The notes: generated by a model from the sequence alone, not told the origin. A DNA stretch of 12,301 bases from Clostridiales bacterium (GCA_015055785.1 SVHQ01000035.1:1-12301), one strand, 5' to 3'; numbered from the stretch's first letter, positions 1-7,102 are shown. Numbers and translations: made by a program.

Positions 1-2
1 GC

Positions 3-1454
3 TATCAAAAGGTGGATTTTGAAAGGATTGAAGAAAAGCCGTTTGTCGGTTTTGATTTATTGACGAAACCTTGGTGGGAAGATATTCCTGAATACGTAAC
101 ACCTGAGGGGTATTTCAGTGTAGAAAAAGATTTCTTAAGCCCAAAAGAGGGGTATAAGGAAATACTTTTTTCGCTGCCTTGCATTAAAACGGGTTTTTTA
201 AGCGTAGAGGTGGACAGTCACGGCGAAAGCGAAATTTATATTGTTTTCGACGAAATTTTGAACGAGAATAAGTGGAATTTCAGGCGTTCGGATTGTAACG
301 ATTTGTTTGTATATACCTGCAAAAACGGACGGTATCAGCACCTTTCCGCCGAACCGTACACGATGAAATATATTAAGGTGATTTACAAAGGCGAGGTTAC
401 GGTAAAGCCTTCGCTTGTTTTATACGAAAATTCGAAGTTTCGTTTTGATTATGTGGGCGATGAAAAAATAGTATCCATTATCGAGGCTGCAAAGAATACC
501 TTTGCGCAAAACGCGGTGGATATTTTCACCGATTGTGCAGGGCGCGAAAGAGCAGGTTGGCTGTGCGATTCTTATTTCACGGCAAAAGCGGAGCGTTTTT
601 TTACAGGCGAAAATAAGATAGAGAGAAACTTTTTGGAAAACTTTATTCTTTCTAAAACGAACGAACTTCCCCAAGGTATGCTTCCTATGTGTTTCCCTTC
701 TCAGCACGATGAAAATTCCTTTATCCCAAACTGGGCGATGTGGTACGTTATCGAGTTGAAGGATTATTTTGACAGGACGCAGGATAGGGAACTTATCGAT
801 AGAGCCAAAGAGAAAGTCTATGGTGTTATCGAATATTTTGAGAAATTCAAAAATGGCTACGGCTTGTTAGAAAATTTGCAAAGCTGGATTTTTGTTGAGC
901 ACAGTATTGCGAACACGCTTGATTATGTGAAAGGAGTCAATTTCCCCTCGAACATGGTGTATGGTGCCATGTTAAAAGCAGCGGGGGAGCTATATGCGGA
1001 CGAGAGTCTGCTTGTGCAAGCAGAATATATAAAACAGCAGGTTGTTAAATATGCTTTCAACGGCAAGCTGTTTGTGGATAACGCAGAAGTTGTAGAAGGT
1101 AAAATTGTGCCGTTTACAGACCATATTAGCGAAACTTGCCAATATTATGCCTTGTTTTTCCATATTTATGAAGAGGAACGCTATGCTTCTTTTATCAAAG
1201 AAAATTTTGGACCGAATCGAAAGGCTGGGTTTGATTACGTGGGAAAAAGCAACGTATTTATCGGTAATTATTTGCGTCTTTTTTGGCTGTACGAGCAAAA
1301 AGAGTACGATATGGTTTTAAGTGAGTCTGTCGAATATTTCTATGAGATGTCGAAAAAGACGGGTACGCTTTGGGAGCATGACCAAGCAAAGGCAAGCTGT
1401 AACCATGGTTTTGCTTCAGTGATAGCTACTTTACTATTGCGAGCAAAGTCTTAG
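3..1454 (+). CDS. alpha-L-rhamnosidase-like glycosidase (GH78-type), 5'-partial
   Basis: Probable inverting glycosidase that releases terminal alpha-L-rhamnose, or a related sugar, from plant or host glycans. The frame is open to the window edge (Tyr-Gln-Lys precede the GTG at 12), so the start is probably outside; GH78 proteins are usually much longer than these roughly 480 residues. Residues here are counted from the GTG at 12. An N-terminal beta-rich part (about 1-145) precedes an (alpha/alpha)6-barrel-like part. The family hallmark is at 173-186 (TDCAGRERAGWLCD): D174, R178, E179 and D186 match the spacing of the D-x3-R-E...D catalytic set of GH78. Near the end, TLWEH (E455) and SCNHGFAS are the usual C-terminal motifs. 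No signal peptide can be judged because the N-terminus is missing. The C-terminus is odd: it ends abruptly after LLLRAKS, while the -1 frame continues in family-like sequence to about 1552 (see findings). Fold and family are confident; exact substrate is not. Confidence 0.8.
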   Translation, partial: YQKVDFERIEEKPFVGFDLLTKPWWEDIPEYVTPEGYFSVEKDFLSPKEGYKEILFSLPCIKTGFLSVEVDSHGESEIYIVFDEILNENKWNFRRSDCNDLFVYTCKNGRYQHLSAEPYTMKYIKVIYKGEVTVKPSLVLYENSKFRFDYVGDEKIVSIIEAAKNTFAQNAVDIFTDCAGRERAGWLCDSYFTAKAERFFTGENKIERNFLENFILSKTNELPQGMLPMCFPSQHDENSFIPNWAMWYVIELKDYFDRTQDRELIDRAKEKVYGVIEYFEKFKNGYGLLENLQSWIFVEHSIANTLDYVKGVNFPSNMVYGAMLKAAGELYADESLLVQAEYIKQQVVKYAFNGKLFVDNAEVVEGKIVPFTDHISETCQYYALFFHIYEEERYASFIKENFGPNRKAGFDYVGKSNVFIGNYLRLFWLYEQKEYDMVLSESVEYFYEMSKKTGTLWEHDQAKASCNHGFASVIATLLLRAKS

Positions 1455-1596
1455 GGTATAGTGGATTTTATACGTTAGAGGCGAATAATTATTTGAATGC
1501 CTTTTCAGACGAAGAGATTTTAATGGATATAAAAATTTATTTCATGCAGTAAAAAGGGGTGCGGAGTTGGCAAGATACCTATGATAGGAGGTGCGG

Positions 1597-1755
1597 ATGA
1601 TAGTATTTCGTGGATATGTTATAGGGATTTTAATAAAAAGCATCTGCAAAGCGAGAACTTTAGACTTCGAGTTCCGTACGAATTTAAGTATTGATGATAA
1701 TTTATGTATAATATTTATTGGGACAGCGATGGGACAGGGCTCTAAAAGCCTTTAA
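1597..1755 (+). CDS. possible 52-aa ORF, unrecognised
   Basis: ATG at 1597 follows a full AGGAGG (1586-1591) with a 5-nt gap, and the frame stays open for 52 codons to TAA at 1753. The predicted peptide begins MIVFRGYVIGILIKSICK, mildly hydrophobic and then basic, and ends GTAMGQGSKSL. I recognise no family. A perfect ribosome binding site argues for translation, but the neighbourhood looks decayed, so it may equally be the remnant start of a lost gene. No promoter is obvious. Confidence 0.25.
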   Translation: MIVFRGYVIGILIKSICKARTLDFEFRTNLSIDDNLCIIFIGTAMGQGSKSL

Positions 1756-1855
1756 ATAAAGGGATTGAGAGAGGCTGATGTGCTTCGAATCTACCTCTAC
1801 TTATAATTAAAACGATAAAAGTCACAAAAAGCAATACTTTTGACAAGGAGAAAAT

Positions 1856-1930
1856 ATGAAATTGCGGTGGAAGAAAGACCGCGTGGAGCTGCTTGTACAA
1901 AGTAGAAATCATCGTCTGATGATTAATTAA
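1856..1930 (+). CDS. possible 24-aa leader-like ORF, unrecognised
   Basis: AAGGAG (1845-1850) lies 5 nt before ATG 1856; the frame ends with TAA at 1928. The peptide starts MKLRWKKDRVELLVQ and is strongly basic. Its last codons form a perfect 7-bp hairpin (AATCATC 1907-1913 with GATGATT 1918-1924). It is too short to assign. It could be a genuine small protein, a leader peptide, or the surviving 5' end of a deleted gene. No gene follows it on this strand before the terminator at 2016-2057. Confidence 0.25.
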   Translation: MKLRWKKDRVELLVQSRNHRLMIN

Positions 1931-2015
1931 CGCGTTAAATTAAAAACAAAAGAAATACGATATATTGCAGTTATTGAATCATAAAAATTGTTGAAAAAAT
2001 TGGTTTATTATAGTA

Positions 2016-2057
2016 GAAAAAAGCCATTACGGAATCTTTTCCGTAATGACTTTTTTC
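2016..2057. terminator. bidirectional intrinsic terminator
   Basis: Perfect 10-bp stem CATTACGGAA (2025-2034) / TTCCGTAATG (2039-2048), loop TCTT, flanked by an A-run on the left and a T-run on the right that can extend the helix. On the minus strand it ends the tRNA-Ser transcript about 100 nt after the tRNA; on the plus strand it would stop read-through from the glycosidase side. Confidence 0.85.
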
Positions 2058-2147
2058 TTAAACCCATCTGTTTCGTATCGGTTTTTACCCCAGTGTTCAC
2101 TTTTTGTCCCTATGGATAAAAACACTTGATTTTCAAGGCTTTTTGCT

Positions 2148-2236
2148 TGGCGCAGGAAGAGGGATTCGAACCCCCGTGGGCTTTCACCCAAACGGTTTTC
2201 AAGACCGCCTCGTTATGACCGCTTCGATATTCCTGC
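2148..2236 (-). tRNA. tRNA-Ser (anticodon UGA)
   Basis: Read on the minus strand, the acceptor strands are GCAGGAA (2236-2230) and TTCCTGC (2158-2152), followed by discriminator G and an encoded CCA (2150-2148). The anticodon loop CTTGAAA carries TGA, decoding UCA and related serine codons. The long variable arm TTTGGGTGAAAGCCCA and the T-arm GGGGGTTCGAATCCC are intact, as expected of a class II tRNA. The 89-nt length with CCA is normal for serine. It is transcribed from the promoter at 2490-2518 through an unusual leader made of broken copies of its own 5' half, and ends at the terminator 2016-2057. Confidence 0.97.
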
Positions 2237-2489
2237 GTATAATTTATTTAGTTTTTTTCTTTCACCCAAACGGTTTGACGCTCGTAAACTCGCTATTCCG
2301 TCGCTACGCTCCTTACACGACACGCCTCGTTATGACTGCTTCGCTTTTCTTCGACGAATGTCGAAATATTCCTGCGTATAATTTATTTAGTTTTTTTCTT
2401 TCACCTAAACGGTTTGACGCTCGTAAACTCGTAAATTCGTAAATTCGTAAACGGTTGGATGTAGTGAAGTATTCCAACAACTATAATTT
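2237..2489 (-). repeat. degenerate partial copies of the tRNA-Ser 5' part in its own leader
   Basis: Three blocks recur. CTTTCACCCAAACGGTTT occurs at 2181-2198 (inside the tRNA) and 2259-2276, and with one change at 2398-2415. CGCCTCGTTATGAC(C/T)GCTTCG occurs at 2206-2226 (tRNA) and 2323-2343. The block beginning ATATTCCTGCGTATAATT and ending in the T-rich run before TTTCACC occurs at 2227-2265 and 2366-2405. The second copy therefore carries the acceptor, D-arm and part of the anticodon arm, but with a hairpin insert (TTCGAC/GTCGAA, 2350-2365) in the D-arm region and about 46 bases in place of the anticodon loop. It has no T-arm or 3' acceptor strand, so it cannot be a working tRNA. Confidence 0.8.
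2421..2452. repeat. 4 x 8-bp tandem microrepeat TCGTAAA(C/T)
   Basis: TCGTAAA units start at 2421, 2429, 2437 and 2445, each followed by C or T. The first unit continues GACGC-TCGTAAACTCG, a string also present once at 2277-2292, so the microrepeat grew from a sequence that is part of the tRNA-derived copies. Confidence 0.85.
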
Positions 2490-2518
2490 ATTATAACGCA
2501 GAAAAATAAAAAAGTCAA
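2490..2518 (-). promoter_or_regulatory. sigma-A promoter for tRNA-Ser
   Basis: On the minus strand TTGACT (2518-2513), exactly 17 bases, then TATAAT (2495-2490). Transcription would start near 2483 and run about 250 nt before reaching the tRNA. No closer promoter of similar quality is visible next to the tRNA. A short inverted repeat GTTGGA/TCCAAC (2454-2459, 2473-2478) lies at the very start of the transcript. Confidence 0.8.
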
Positions 2519-2549
2519 TAGATTTTTGCGTTTGAAATGAAAGTAAAAA

Positions 2550-2589
2550 ATAAAACCTTCCTCATTTTCTTTTTTGAGGAAGGTTTTAT
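2550..2589 (-). terminator. intrinsic terminator of the SPFH / Arc-like operon
   Basis: Perfect 15-bp stem ATAAAACCTTCCTCA (2550-2564) / TGAGGAAGGTTTTAT (2575-2589). On the minus strand it is followed by a T-rich run, 4 bases after the stop codon of the small regulator gene. Confidence 0.9.
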
Positions 2590-2592
2590 GTG

Positions 2593-2796
2593 TTATTCAA
2601 TATCCAATTCGGGGGGTACGTCGATTTCGTCGGATACGTATTTACCGTTCTTTTTGCGTTGTCGTACACATTCCGACAGCAAATATTCGATTTGACCGTT
2701 TACCGAACGAAAATCGTCTTCTGCCCATGCTGCAATTGCATTATACAGTTTTGGCGACAAACGTAAGGGGATTTGTTTTTTCTGGTTATCGTTCAT
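2593..2796 (-). CDS. Arc-type ribbon-helix-helix DNA-binding protein
   Basis: Small 67-aa protein. Residues about 6-14 (KKQIPLRLS) form the expected DNA-contacting beta-strand, followed by helix 1 ([14 protein letters not shown]) and helix 2 ([19 protein letters not shown]). That is the Arc/MetJ ribbon-helix-helix layout, which works as a dimer inserting a beta-ribbon into the DNA major groove. The acidic tail ([11 protein letters not shown]) is outside the fold. GGCAGG lies 9 nt before the ATG. It sits 43 nt downstream of the SPFH gene in the same orientation, shares its terminator, and is probably cotranscribed. From memory, SPFH genes of Firmicutes often have such a partner; its target is unknown. 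Autoregulation through the palindrome over the operon's -10 is possible but inferred. Confidence 0.85.
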   Translation of the reverse strand: MNDNQKKQIPLRLSPKLYNAIAAWAEDDFRSVNGQIEYLLSECVRQRKKNGKYVSDEIDVPPELDIE

Positions 2797-2839
2797 AATC
2801 GCATACCTGCCTTATTGTTTTTATGTTTTTTATTTAAAA

Positions 2840-3865
2840 TTAATATAAACTGCCTGTATTCACAATCGGTTGTGCATCATGATTGCCGCACAAAACAACA
2901 AGCAAATTGGACACCATTGCCGCTTTTCTTTCTTCGTCTAATTGTACGAGTTGGTTTTCGTTTAAACGTTCAAGTGCCATTTCCACCATACCCACAGCGC
3001 CGTCCACAATCATCTTTCTCGCATCGATAATTGCCGAAGCTTGCTGACGTTGCAACATAACTGCCGCAATTTCAGGTGCATAAGCAAGATAAGTGATGCG
3101 TGCCTCAATAATCTCAATGCCAGCTTCTTCTACGCGCGCTTGGATTTCATCGCGGATTCTCGAAGCCACCACGTCGGACGAACCGCGAAGGCTGCCTTCG
3201 TCTGCAATGCCATCACCCGTTGTATCCACGCCAGGGGCAACGTCATAGGGGTAAATGCGCACAACGTTTCTAAGTGCGCTGTCGCACTGCAAAGACAAAT
3301 ATTCCTTATAATTATCCACGTTAAACACAGCTTTTGCAGTGTCTACAATACGCCACATAACGGCAATACCGATTTCCACAGGATTTCCCAAACAATCGTT
3401 GATTTTTTGACGGTTGTTGTTGAGCGTCATGATTTTCAAGGAAATTTTCTTATTCACAGTCTCAAAGGAAACGTTCAAATCTGCATTCACGGTAGGTTGC
3501 GCTTTGCTGTGCGCTACGTCGCCGCTTTGATTGAGCTTGGTCTGCGCCGCAGGATTCACAGCCACACAGAAAGGATTAATCGAATAAAAACCTTCGCCCT
3601 TTAACGTACCGATATATTTACCAAATAAGGTGAGTGCAAGCGCTTCTTGCGGTTTTAATACGCGAAGCCCGACAAGGGGAATCCACGCCGCACACATTAC
3701 AAGTAGTGAAACAACCAAAAGGGGAACCCATGCGCCTTCCGTTACGCCGTTTTCGTCCATGATTGCCGCAAATACAATGCCTACAATGGAAAGAAGTTCA
3801 ATAAGAATGCAGAGTATTAACGTCCGCATACCATTCTTTTTGTTCGTTAATATGATTTCTTTCAT
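2840..3865 (-). CDS. SPFH / Band 7 domain membrane protein
   Basis: 341-aa stomatin/prohibitin/flotillin-type protein. Two membrane segments near the N-terminus (about 14-35 and 46-66) are followed by the SPFH domain from about residue 70 (LKPQEALALTLFGKYIGTLKGEGFY) through the conserved alternation VGIAVMWRIVDTAKAVFNVDNY and YEARITYLAYAPEIAAVMLQRQQA-like helix (about 255-285). Such proteins oligomerise on the cytoplasmic membrane and organise membrane microdomains or protease complexes; the specific role here is unknown. GGAGG (3875-3879) lies 9 nt before the ATG. It leads a two-gene operon with the Arc-like regulator, transcribed from the promoter at 3899-3928 and closed by the 15-bp terminator at 2550-2589. 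The length fits the family and the frame is intact. Confidence 0.88.
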   Translation of the reverse strand: MKEIILTNKKNGMRTLILCILIELLSIVGIVFAAIMDENGVTEGAWVPLLVVSLLVMCAAWIPLVGLRVLKPQEALALTLFGKYIGTLKGEGFYSINPFCVAVNPAAQTKLNQSGDVAHSKAQPTVNADLNVSFETVNKKISLKIMTLNNNRQKINDCLGNPVEIGIAVMWRIVDTAKAVFNVDNYKEYLSLQCDSALRNVVRIYPYDVAPGVDTTGDGIADEGSLRGSSDVVASRIRDEIQARVEEAGIEIIEARITYLAYAPEIAAVMLQRQQASAIIDARKMIVDGAVGMVEMALERLNENQLVQLDEERKAAMVSNLLVVLCGNHDAQPIVNTGSLY

Positions 3866-3898
3866 ACTATAAAACCTCCATATTTTTTTGATATTAAA

Positions 3899-3928
3899 AT
3901 GATATCATACTATAATATATTTTGTCAA
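3899..3928 (-). promoter_or_regulatory. promoter of the SPFH operon with palindromic -10
   Basis: On the minus strand TTGACA (3928-3923), 18 bases, TATCAT (3904-3899). The -10 is embedded in the perfect 10-bp palindrome ATGATATCAT (3899-3908), which could be an operator. The promoter lies only 33 bases past the stop codon of the upstream ABC-F gene, and no terminator is visible between them. Confidence 0.65.
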
Positions 3929-3960
3929 GAGGTTTTTATGAAAAAAATAAAAATGGGAAA

Positions 3961-5862
3961 TTAAATCAACGTTTCGTATTCATTATATAGTGCGTCGAGG
4001 AGAGTTTTAATTTCTTCTAAACGGTTACATTTTTCTGTAAGCAAAGCGAAATTCCCCGTCACTTCGGGGGTGGAAAGCGCGCTATTGATTTCCGCGTCTT
4101 CACTTTCCAGTGCTGAAATTTCCTCTTCTATTTTCTTGATACGCGTACGACGTTTTGCGTCGGCGGCGCGTTCTTCCTTGCTTCGATAATAGCTGTCTTT
4201 TTGCGCGGAATTTATCGAAATGGTGGGGGCAGGTGTGCGTTGAACGGTATTTCTTGCCGTTTCTTTTTCTTTTTGTTTAAAGGCGTTGTATTCGTCGTAA
4301 CTGCCCGTAAATTCCGTCGCACAGCCATTTTCCAATTCCAAAATTTTGCCAGCCAAAGCGCGGATAAAATATCGATCGTGCGAAACGAATAAAATCGTGC
4401 CGTCAAATTCTTTCAATGCCGTTTCCAAACTTTCTCTTGCAGGCAAATCAAGGTGGTTGGTGGGTTCGTCGAGAATGAGCACGTTTCCGCACTCGCATTC
4501 AAATACGGCAAGTGCTAATTTTGCCCGTTCGCCGCCAGATAGCATACGCACTTTTTTATCCATGTCCTCGGCGGGCAGCCCCGCTTGCGCGAGAATATTC
4601 CGCACTTTTGTCTGATCCCACAAAACGTGTCGATTCCAAAGTTCTTGCAAAACGGAATTGTTGGGGTCGAGGTTGGCATTTTCTTGATCGTAACAAGCGA
4701 TTTTGACGAAACGCCCCAAACGGATTGCTGCGTTTTTGTTGCGGATAATTTCCTTAACGAGGGTGGATTTTCCGGTACCGTTATCCCCAACGACGGCACA
4801 TTTTTCGCCGCGCATAAGAGAGAAGGACGCTTTTTCAAGCAGCGTTTTTTCGCCAGCCGTTAATTTTAAATCGACTACGTCCAACACTTTTTCATACGGT
4901 TTTTCCGCATAGGAAAAAGAAAAACGAGGGGGCGTAGGGGGAAGGGCGGGTTTTTCGATGAGCTCCATCTTTTCCAAAGCTTTTCGACGCGATTGCGCCA
5001 TTTTCGTTGTGGAAGCACGGACGAGATTTCTATCCACGTATTCCTGCATGTGAGCCCGTTCTTCCTGCTGTTTTTCGTATTCTTTTAATAAATGCGCGGT
5101 CTTTTCCGCTTTCAAAATTTTGTATTTGGAATAGTTACCCTTAAAGACACATAATTTTTTATTTTCTATTTCATAAATCTGCGAAACGATTTTATCGAGG
5201 AAATATCGATCGTGCGAAACGGTGAGAATTGCGCCTTTATACGTCGCCAAATAATCCTCCAACCAAAATAAAGTTTTCATATCCAAATGGTTGGTGGGTT
5301 CATCGAGGATAAGAAGTTCTGGGTCTTCCAACAACAAACGGCACAATTTCAAACGGGTCTTTTCGCCACCTGACATTGTAGAAATTTGTTGATTGTAAAC
5401 GTTTTCAAAACCCATACCGTTAAGGACGGTACGGATACGAACCTCGTAATTATAGCTATCGCGCGCGGCAATTTGCTTGTTTAACGATTCATATTTTGCC
5501 GACAAAGTGCGATATTCAACGGAATTTTCTTCCGCAACAGCAATTTTTTGTTCGATTTCGCGCAAGGATTCGATTGCACGGATATCCGCTTGAAAAATTT
5601 CACGCATTTCCTCAAAAACGCTCAACGAGGAATCGTAACCGCCGTTTTGCGCCAAATACCCAATGCGAATGCCGTTCTTTTTAAAAAGTATGCCGCCTTC
5701 CGCATCCAACTCACCTAAAATCAAGCGAATAAGGGTAGTTTTTCCTTCGCCGTTTGCGCCGATTAGGCCGACCCTTTCCCCCTCGGACAACGCAAAACTG
5801 ACGTTTTCCAGCAGGGAATCGCCGTTAAAACCGAATTGTAAATTGTCTGCAGAAATCAGCAT
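3961..5862 (-). CDS. ABC-F family ATPase (YdiF-like), ribosome-associated
   Basis: 633-aa cytoplasmic protein with two ABC nucleotide-binding domains and no membrane segments, typical of ABC-F proteins that act on the ribosome, some in antibiotic protection. Domain 1: Walker A GANGEGKT (35-42), signature MSGGEK (163-168), Walker B LLILDEPTNHLD (183-194), switch His in SHDRYF (216-221). The linker of about 225-325 is rich in charged helix and corresponds to the P-site tRNA interaction motif. Domain 2: Walker A GDNGTGKS (359-366), LSGGER (441-446), VLILDEPTNHLD (461-472), SHDRYF. A basic segment at about 560-577 leads into a C-terminal coiled coil (about 573-630), as in the YdiF/Uup type. All catalytic motifs are intact. 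GCGAGG lies 5 nt before the ATG. I see no attenuator-type leader of the kind found before resistance ABC-Fs, so a housekeeping translation role is more likely, though this is not certain. Confidence 0.93.
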   Translation of the reverse strand: MLISADNLQFGFNGDSLLENVSFALSEGERVGLIGANGEGKTTLIRLILGELDAEGGILFKKNGIRIGYLAQNGGYDSSLSVFEEMREIFQADIRAIESLREIEQKIAVAEENSVEYRTLSAKYESLNKQIAARDSYNYEVRIRTVLNGMGFENVYNQQISTMSGGEKTRLKLCRLLLEDPELLILDEPTNHLDMKTLFWLEDYLATYKGAILTVSHDRYFLDKIVSQIYEIENKKLCVFKGNYSKYKILKAEKTAHLLKEYEKQQEERAHMQEYVDRNLVRASTTKMAQSRRKALEKMELIEKPALPPTPPRFSFSYAEKPYEKVLDVVDLKLTAGEKTLLEKASFSLMRGEKCAVVGDNGTGKSTLVKEIIRNKNAAIRLGRFVKIACYDQENANLDPNNSVLQELWNRHVLWDQTKVRNILAQAGLPAEDMDKKVRMLSGGERAKLALAVFECECGNVLILDEPTNHLDLPARESLETALKEFDGTILFVSHDRYFIRALAGKILELENGCATEFTGSYDEYNAFKQKEKETARNTVQRTPAPTISINSAQKDSYYRSKEERAADAKRRTRIKKIEEEISALESEDAEINSALSTPEVTGNFALLTEKCNRLEEIKTLLDALYNEYETLI

Positions 5863-5938
5863 AGCAACCTCGCTTTATTGTTTCGTATTCTTATGAAAAA
5901 TAGGATATTTTATCCAAACATTACGCAAAATACTTTCA

Positions 5939-6073
5939 ATGACTAAATTGGAAAAATTATTATTTAAAATTCGAAAATCAGAAGCTATTTTGGTGTACGC
6001 ATCCCCATCAAAAGCAGCAAAATTAACAAAAAAAATTGTCAAATGGAAGGGGCAGGTATGCGATGAAATTTAA
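5939..6073 (+). CDS. possible 44-aa basic ORF, unrecognised
   Basis: ATG 5939 to TAA 6071 in the otherwise empty 222-base gap between two minus-strand genes. The peptide begins MTKLEKLLFKIRKSEAILV and continues with a lysine-rich amphipathic stretch, ending WKGQVCDEI. Composition is protein-like, but no Shine-Dalgarno sequence precedes the ATG and no promoter is evident. It may be a chance ORF or a remnant; I recognise no family. Confidence 0.15.
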   Translation: MTKLEKLLFKIRKSEAILVYASPSKAAKLTKKIVKWKGQVCDEI

Positions 6074-6084
6074 TATTCTTTAAT

Positions 6085-6969
6085 TTAGAAATCCCATTTC
6101 GGGATGTATTTTTCTCCGCTGGAAGCTCTTTCTTGCGCGAAGAGATTTTTGATGCCAAGGGCAAAAGCCGTATCTACGACGCTATCATATTCCCTTGCTG
6201 TGATGGGGCGCGAAAGCTCTTTCATGCCTTCGATTTTGCCAAAGGGTGTGTATTGGCTCATGAGGCTCAAATAAGTATCTTTGGGTAAATCATTTGCAAA
6301 CCATTTTAAAATAGCTTTCGAATCGTTGGTGCAAAGGGGCATAACGAGGTGACGAACGATACAGCCTGACAACATTTTTCCCTCGGGCGTCATTTTTAAT
6401 GGTTTCTTAGCCGCCATATACGAAATCGCCTCGCTTGCCACGTCGAAATAATCTTCTTTACCCAAATATCTTTTCGAAAGGGCGGGGGAATAAAATTTCA
6501 TATCAGGTAAATAGATATCCACAAAGGGATCTATCAAGGAAATGGTGTCAATTTTCTCATAACTGCCCGTGTTATACACAACGGGGATTTTCGGTTGATA
6601 AAGTTCGAATGCGGCTACCAGGTATGGAATGAAATGGCTTGGTGTGACGAGGGAAATGTTTTCTGCGCCCATATCTTCCAGCTCTTTAAAAATATCAGAT
6701 AATTCTTGCGGAGTAATTTCTTTTCCTCGCTGTGCGCGCGAAACCTCGTAATTTTGACAAAACACACAACGTAAATTACAGCCGCAAAAAAAGATGGTGC
6801 CGCTACCTCTTTGAAAGGAAATACAAGGTTCTTCAAAGGGGTGTAGATAATATTTTGCAATACGAAGCCCTGAAGCACCGCACACGCCGACTCCTTTAAG
6901 ACGGTTTGCGCCGCATTCCACGGGACAGAGTTTGCAGTTTTTTAAACTTTCTTCGTTGATTTGTGCCAT
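6085..6969 (-). CDS. PflX-type radical SAM protein (pyruvate formate-lyase activase-like)
   Basis: 294-aa radical SAM enzyme of the PflX group (COG1313). The [4Fe-4S]/SAM motif is C64-x3-C68-x2-C71 within CGCNLRCVFCQN. The N-terminal Cys cluster CKLCPVECG...GVCG (C12, C15, C19, C30) is typical of this subgroup. Downstream, DMGAENISLVTPSHF and DIYLPDMKFY continue the barrel. The substrate of PflX proteins is not established; glycyl-radical activation is suggested only by relationship. The frame opens earlier (to 7029), but the two upstream ATGs overlap a perfect promoter (7001-7029), so the ATG at 6969, opening MAQINEESLKNCKLCP, is the start; the GGGTG before it is a weak ribosome binding site. 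It is divergent from metK, which makes its cosubstrate. Confidence 0.88.
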   Translation of the reverse strand: MAQINEESLKNCKLCPVECGANRLKGVGVCGASGLRIAKYYLHPFEEPCISFQRGSGTIFFCGCNLRCVFCQNYEVSRAQRGKEITPQELSDIFKELEDMGAENISLVTPSHFIPYLVAAFELYQPKIPVVYNTGSYEKIDTISLIDPFVDIYLPDMKFYSPALSKRYLGKEDYFDVASEAISYMAAKKPLKMTPEGKMLSGCIVRHLVMPLCTNDSKAILKWFANDLPKDTYLSLMSQYTPFGKIEGMKELSRPITAREYDSVVDTAFALGIKNLFAQERASSGEKYIPKWDF

Positions 6970-7000
6970 AAAACACCCGATTGCAATAATAACGCTTATC

Positions 7001-7029
7001 ATTATATCACGAATGAAAAATAATTGCAA
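7001..7029 (-). promoter_or_regulatory. promoter of the radical SAM gene
   Basis: Minus strand: TTGCAA (7029-7024), 17 bases, TATAAT (7006-7001). It decides the start of the radical SAM gene at 6969 with a leader of about 25 nt. Its -35 is about 40 bases from the -35 of the divergent metK promoter. Confidence 0.82.
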
Positions 7030-7068
7030 GCGCGTTTACACGGATAGCAATAAGGTGTGCAGAATAAC

Positions 7069-7097
7069 TTGACAAAGCATGTGAAATGATTTATAAT
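7069..7097 (+). promoter_or_regulatory. consensus sigma-A promoter of metK
   Basis: TTGACA (7069-7074), 17 bases, TATAAT (7092-7097): a full consensus promoter. Transcription starts near 7103, giving a metK leader of about 100 nt. Confidence 0.92.
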
Positions 7098-7102
7098 GAT
7101 TA

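Larger units (their letters stand above)
1455..2015. other. gene-poor interval of about 560 bases
   Basis: There is no ORF above about 55 codons with recognisable homology. The interval holds the -1 frame tail of the glycosidase (to 1552), two very short ORFs with good Shine-Dalgarno sites (1597-1755 and 1856-1930, listed separately) and a perfect 7-bp hairpin AATCATC/GATGATT (1907-1924) at the end of the second. It reads like decayed or remnant DNA between the glycosidase and the tRNA locus. I see no clear mobile-element ends. Confidence 0.5.

Noticed and set aside
1770..1800. T-arm-like string TTCGAATCTACC near 1783
   Set aside because: It has no matching acceptor, D-arm or anticodon arm around it, so it is not called a tRNA or tRNA fragment.
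2027..2147. Short minus-strand open frame just after the tRNA (containing GTKSEHWGKNRYETDGFKKK)
   Set aside because: It could be a remnant of an element once integrated at the tRNA 3' end, but it has no start signal, ends inside the terminator stem, and I see no integrase or duplicated tRNA 3' end to support an attachment site.
2104..2442. 112-codon plus-strand frame over the tRNA-Ser and its repeats
   Set aside because: It reads antisense through a functional tRNA; the internal peptide repeats only reflect the duplicated tRNA DNA.
3041..3604. 187-codon plus-strand frame across the SPFH gene
   Set aside because: Antisense shadow of a clear SPFH protein; no ribosome binding site and no recognisable motif.
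3938..3964. Plus-strand ATG-A-rich mini frame near 3938
   Set aside because: Only eight codons of lysine-rich low-complexity sequence, despite an AGAGG upstream.
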